A DNA stretch of 64,000 bases from positions 3,100,001-3,164,000 of the forward strand of contig OZ255630.1 of NCBI GenBank assembly GCA_965276825.1, given 5' to 3'. This document shows, one piece after another, positions 61,099 to 64,000 of this stretch; the first letter of the stretch is position 1, and every line of letters starts with the position of its first letter. The translations under genes were made by a program, and so were the position numbers. The notes under the pieces are model-generated. The model had not been told where the DNA came from, made no database searches, and saw nothing but the letters and a program-made list of their open reading frames with translations. This DNA is from G965276765 sp965276825 (lineage in GTDB: Bacteria; Actinomycetota; Acidimicrobiia; Acidimicrobiales; Palsa-688).

Positions 61099-61531
61099 CC
61101 CGTCCTGAGCAGGGACTGTGCGCTGACCTTGAGTTGTTGCTGCCTTCGCCGATCTGTTGGGTGAAGCCGTGGTCAGGACGTAGGAGGTCGCCGATCTCGA
61201 CATGCAGCTGGCGGCGAACTTCAGGATCTCCCAGATCGAGAACGGCGTTGCGAGGGTCACCCTCACAGCGACTGTGTCGGCACGGCACGGCACGGCACGG
61301 CACGGCACGGCGGGGTTTGGTTGCAGATCAAGGGTGGGACCGTCCCGGGAGCTGCCGTGAGGACGCATGGCCTCCTCGCCGGTGACGAAGCGAATCACGA
61401 GTCCCGGTTCCCAACTCGAGGTCAGCGGGCGTGACGGTCGGGGCGTACAGGGCGGTGTCATCGCCTGTGGCTCGGCGCTGTGACCAGGACTTTCGTATTC
61501 ATGCGAGCTGCTCCGGACCCCTTTGCCGGAG
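61099..61531. other. Non-coding region after tRNA-Ala
   Basis: About 430 bp between the tRNA and its first 3' copy. It holds the pentanucleotide repeat at 61281-61310. Minus-strand frames such as VEIGDLLRPDHGFTQQIG look partly coding but incomplete; I do not call a gene. Confidence 0.35.
61281..61310. repeat. Pentanucleotide repeat (CACGG)6
   Basis: Six perfect tandem copies of CACGG in non-coding DNA between tRNA-Ala and the toxin-antitoxin module. Such a tract is prone to slippage. Confidence 0.9.
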
Positions 61532-61574
61532 TTTGCAAGCATGGGTCGTGGGTTCGAGTCGCATCGCCTTCACC
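61532..61574 (+). repeat. tRNA-Ala 3'-end copy, degenerate (attachment scar)
   Basis: TTTGCAAGCA then GGGTCGTGGGTTCGAGTC repeats the anticodon-loop-to-acceptor part of the tRNA-Ala, with several changes in the acceptor strand. There is no 5' half. Same orientation as the tRNA. Confidence 0.6.
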
Positions 61575-61646
61575 CGCGAAATCGCACAGTTCAGGGGATG
61601 TCGAATAAGGCTTCGACCTCTGGCCGCTTTGCGTGTTGGACGCGGC

Positions 61647-62090
61647 TCATTGGGTATCGAGCGTGTCCCAGTCGATGCGCTCGTCGTCGAGCACGGCGGG
61701 GAGGACCCCTTCGGTGGCGGGCGGGGACAGAACGACGCGCGCGACGAGGAGGCGGGCCGTAGCAGCGGCTTCGATGTTGAGGAGGTTGAGCTGCGGGTGG
61801 CGGCGGTGTACGGCGACCATCTCGGGAACCAGGCGGCGGGGGTCTGGTAGCCCGATGTGGTCTGGGAGGCGCAGCATCGCGGCGATCGCTTCGCCTTGGC
61901 GTGGTGCGTCCAGTTCGCGGAACGGTCCGGACAGTTGGCCGCTTCCGCCGCTGACCGCCGCCCTGCAGGCCCGGTAGTACCAGTAGGTGGTCGTTGCGAG
62001 CGAGTCGTGCTCCGGGAGGGCCAGAGGTGGTCCGACGAGGTACGCGACCAGCAGACGGTCGTCGATGAGCAGTGTGCTACTGGTCGTCAA
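61647..62090 (-). CDS. VapC-like toxin
   Basis: 147 residues from TTG 62090 (TTG 62114 also open). It matches an actinobacterial group of PIN-like proteins that sit behind AbrB-type antitoxins: LLIDDRLLVAYLVGPPLALP at the start, ATTTYWYYRACRAAVSG, then RRLVPEMVAVHRRHPQLNLL and NIEAAATARLLVARVVLSPP. The acidic residues of a canonical PIN site are only partly visible, so RNase activity is an inference. It overlaps the antitoxin gene, and the pair stands between copies of a tRNA-Ala 3' end. Confidence 0.7.
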   Translation of the reverse strand: MTTSSTLLIDDRLLVAYLVGPPLALPEHDSLATTTYWYYRACRAAVSGGSGQLSGPFRELDAPRQGEAIAAMLRLPDHIGLPDPRRLVPEMVAVHRRHPQLNLLNIEAAATARLLVARVVLSPPATEGVLPAVLDDERIDWDTLDTQ

Positions 62091-62322
62091 GGTCGGGGTC
62101 GGCGATCGACGCAACGCCGTCCTCGTACGCCCCCGAGAGCAGGACCCGCCGGAGTTCAGCTCGGGCTGTCTCGGCGCCGCCCGGGAGGATCAGGGCGGCG
62201 TCTCCCAGGTCCACGATGGCCACCTCGCCGCCTTGGTCGATGCCCCACCGGTGGCGCAAGGCTGCCGGCAGGTTGGTCTGGCCACGGTGGGACACGGTGG
62301 CAGTGGACACCGGCTGGCTCAT
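62077..62322 (-). CDS. AbrB/VapB-type antitoxin
   Basis: 81 residues from ATG 62322. The swapped-hairpin DNA-binding part is ATVSHRGQTNLPAALRHRWG followed by IDQGGEVAIVDLGDAALILP, typical of SpoVT/AbrB antitoxins. The C-terminal third (ETARAELRRVLLSGAYEDGV) should wrap the toxin. It is first in the operon, as normal, and likely represses it. A -10 element immediately upstream suggests a leaderless mRNA. Confidence 0.82.
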   Translation of the reverse strand: MSQPVSTATVSHRGQTNLPAALRHRWGIDQGGEVAIVDLGDAALILPGGAETARAELRRVLLSGAYEDGVASIADPDLDDQ

Positions 62323-62329
62323 ACCGCGC

Positions 62330-62335
62330 ATTGTA
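62330..62335 (-). promoter_or_regulatory. -10 element of the toxin-antitoxin operon, leaderless
   Basis: TACAAT on the minus strand is followed by 7 bp and the ATG at 62322. No ribosome site is seen. A TTGTCT lies 12 bp further upstream, too close for a normal -35. Confidence 0.5.
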
Positions 62336-62525
62336 CCCACTAGGTCCAGACAAGGCGCCCGAGCTCCGTGGACGGGAGGGCCAGCCTCTGGTGGTGACGA
62401 CCGCAGCTGGCCTCCGTCGCCAAGGTCGCTGTAGCCACCGCGGCAGACTGCGGGCGTGCGTGAGCGTCGAAAATGTGGGGTCTGGACGCCTGCCGACGCT
62501 CACGGACTCTTCACCCTGTATATCC

Positions 62526-62563
62526 GCAAGCAGGGGTCGTGGGTTCGAGTCCCATCGTCTCCA
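62526..62563 (+). repeat. tRNA-Ala 3'-end copy, near perfect (attachment site)
   Basis: GCAAGCAGGGGTCG continues through the full T-arm and acceptor strand to the discriminator A. It is identical to the end of the tRNA-Ala at 61025-61098 except for one missing G. With the intact tRNA it brackets about 1.4 kb containing the toxin-antitoxin pair. Confidence 0.8.
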
Positions 62564-62587
62564 CTACCGCTGAAGCCTGAGAATCAG

Positions 62588-62758
62588 GTGCCCCAGGGTC
62601 CTCCGCGGCGGCGTAAGGCTCGGCTGAGCGAGGCGATTCCCGTTCGGTTCCCTCCTGAGCTGGTCGAGGAGATCCGTCGTCGAGCGACCGAGGACGACCG
62701 GTCGGTCTCCTCGTGGATCCGTCGTGCCGTGGAGCACGAGCTGCAGCGCCCGGCTTGA
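62588..62758 (+). CDS. Ribbon-helix-helix protein
   Basis: 56 residues from GTG 62588. After a basic start (PPRRRKARLS), EAIPVRFPPELVEEIRRRAT forms the strand and first helix and DDRSVSSWIRRAVEHELQ the second, the Arc/MetJ fold of small repressors and antitoxins. A toxin partner is not obvious: the following 280 bp hold nothing recognisable. It could be a solitary regulator or an orphan antitoxin left after loss of its toxin. It lies just outside the last tRNA-Ala copy. Confidence 0.75.
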   Translation: MPQGPPRRRKARLSEAIPVRFPPELVEEIRRRATEDDRSVSSWIRRAVEHELQRPA

Positions 62759-63040
62759 CGCCCCCGACCTCGTGGCCGGCCAACGCCGCTGCGGAACAAC
62801 GCTCGGCGCAGTCGCGGCTACGGCGGGGAACGGCACCTCTCGGCGTGCTCATTCAAGCCAGAAACTCCCCCGGTGGCAGATTCTCACCTGAGGGACTTGG
62901 CATCGGGCCCGGCCGGCTGCAAGGCAGCCCGAGTGGGTGGCGCACGGCAATGATGCAGCTTGGCCGGGAGGTTGTCCGGACGCAGGCTCAAGCTTTCGAT
63001 GTCCGCGTCGTCGCAGGCTACTTCGTCGGATCGGTCGCCT

Positions 63041-64000
63041 TCAGTGTCGGGACCGGGACACCCGTGTCCCCGTCCGGGTCTGCTCAGGTCCGGGTGGAGG
63101 TTTAGCGGTCGGGGGGCCAATCTGGTCGGGCATGGCGTTGATGGCCTGGGTGAACCGATGGTTGAGGCTGCCGTCGGAGTGGCCGGCGTCGTCGACGACG
63201 ATCAGACGGCTCGCCGGCCATGCCTTGTGCATTTTCCAGGCGGTGTCGAGTGGTCCGGAGATGTCGTGGAGGCCGTGGATGAGGGTGGCGGGGATGTGGG
63301 CGACCCGGTCCATGCCGGCGAGGACCTGGTTGTCGGCGAGGAAGCAGCCGTGGGCCCAGTAGTGCGTGACGAGCCGGGCAAAGACCATCTGCCAGGACGG
63401 GTCAGCGCTGCTGAGGTGGGGCTTGGCGTCGGGGGCGAGGGACATGTGGGTGTCCTCCCATACGCACCAGCGTCGGGCCGCCTTCTCCCGCACGGCCCGC
63501 TCAGGGTTGGCGAGGAGTCGGGCGTAGGCGGCGGCCAGGTCGCCGTGGCGTTCGGCTTCGGGCACCAGCTCGACGAACCGGTTCCATTCGCGGGGGAAGA
63601 CCCGTCCCATGTCCCGGGTGATCCACTGGGTTTCCTGCAACCGGCCGGAGGTGATCGCGCCGAGCACCATGGCGAGCACACGGTCGGGGTGGCGTTGGGC
63701 GTAGACGAGGCCGAGGGTGACTCCCCACGAGCCGCCGATCACGACCCACCGGTCGATGCCGAGATGGATGCGGAGCCGCTCCATGTCGGCCACGAGATGG
63801 TCGGTGGTGTTGGTGGAGAGGTCGGCGTCGACGTCGCTGGCCAGGGGCCGGCTGCGGCCGCAGCCTCGTTGGTCGAAGATGACCGCCCGGTAGCGGTCCG
63901 GATCGAAGATCCCCCGGACGCCCAGGTTGGGTGGTGCTCCCGGCCCGCCGTGGACCCACACGGCGGGCAGCCCGTCGGGCGGGCCAATCACTTCCCAGTA
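63041..64000 (-). CDS. Proline iminopeptidase-like alpha/beta hydrolase, 5' end beyond window
   Basis: The frame is open at the right edge (it continues ...YWEV into GPPDGLPAVWVHGGPGAPPN), so the N-terminus is missing. The HGGPG oxyanion motif, DQRGCGRSRPL, the nucleophile elbow VVIGGSWGVTLGLVYAQRHP (Ser) and the late His in VVDDAGHSDGSLNHRFTQAI are all present. The cap-domain segment ITRDMGRVFPREWNRFVELV is that of proline iminopeptidase (S33), which removes N-terminal proline. The final 15-20 residues after AINAMPDQIG are unrelated to the family and may be an extension. Confidence 0.9.
   Translation of the reverse strand, partial: YWEVIGPPDGLPAVWVHGGPGAPPNLGVRGIFDPDRYRAVIFDQRGCGRSRPLASDVDADLSTNTTDHLVADMERLRIHLGIDRWVVIGGSWGVTLGLVYAQRHPDRVLAMVLGAITSGRLQETQWITRDMGRVFPREWNRFVELVPEAERHGDLAAAYARLLANPERAVREKAARRWCVWEDTHMSLAPDAKPHLSSADPSWQMVFARLVTHYWAHGCFLADNQVLAGMDRVAHIPATLIHGLHDISGPLDTAWKMHKAWPASRLIVVDDAGHSDGSLNHRFTQAINAMPDQIGPPTAKPPPGPEQTRTGTRVSRSRH

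Noticed and set aside
1..64000. CRISPR array or rRNA genes
   Set aside because: No regularly spaced repeats of 25-40 bp and no rRNA-like sequence were seen; the only tandem repeats have 5-bp units.

Overview
The window is high-GC DNA from an actinobacterium. The strongest lineage marker is a complete set of genes for decaprenyl-phosphoryl-arabinose synthesis (DPPR synthase, DprE1, DprE2), which implies an arabinan-containing cell wall. SARP/BTAD and SpoIIE-type regulators, frequent GTG starts and leaderless -10/start arrangements fit the same group. The genus cannot be fixed from the sequence; a deep-branching class such as Acidimicrobiia is a guess.

Bases 1 to about 31,100 are accessory DNA in decay. 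From left to right they hold: a glycosyltransferase 3' end with an in-frame stop; a membrane-anchored SARP-like regulator; a restriction-modification island (HNH nuclease, cytosine methyltransferase, PD-(D/E)XK-like nuclease, Vsr); a dead IS110; a lower-GC AIPR-type defence gene flanked by broken genes; a run of GNAT acetyltransferases, many frameshifted; two HEPN/nucleotidyltransferase modules; and an ECF sigma/anti-sigma pair. Three insertion sequences can be placed to the base because they split genes whose halves rejoin in frame: IS256 in the HNH nuclease (10-bp direct repeat), IS21 in an aminoglycoside phosphotransferase (4-bp repeat GCAG) and IS30 in a secreted I36-like protein (2-bp repeat). 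Two direct copies of a tRNA-Ile 3' end, at 17.8 and 29.1 kb, bracket 11.3 kb; the second lies beside a tyrosine-recombinase remnant.

Bases 31,334 to about 60,720 are compact and almost free of broken genes, so they look like chromosomal backbone. They encode an MFS exporter, a phosphotransferase, a GH43-like protein, an amino-acid permease with a coupled methyltransferase, a radical SAM protein paired with a CDP-alcohol phosphatidyltransferase, a flavin disulfide oxidoreductase, a GT87 glycosyltransferase, two large SpoIIE-type phosphatases (one with a complete LOV blue-light motif), and two biosynthetic units. The first unit (47.4-51.6 kb) joins a type III polyketide synthase, a UbiG-like methyltransferase, a UbiA prenyltransferase and a flavin hydroxylase; it should make a prenylated, oxidised polyketide or quinone. 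The second (52.3-55.4 kb) is the DPPR synthase-DprE1-DprE2 operon, with overlapping reading frames.

Bases 61,025 to 64,000 begin with an intact tRNA-Ala(TGC). Two further copies of its 3' end follow, at 61.5 and 62.5 kb, with a VapBC-like toxin-antitoxin pair between them: a small tRNA-targeted insertion. The window ends inside a proline iminopeptidase-like hydrolase.
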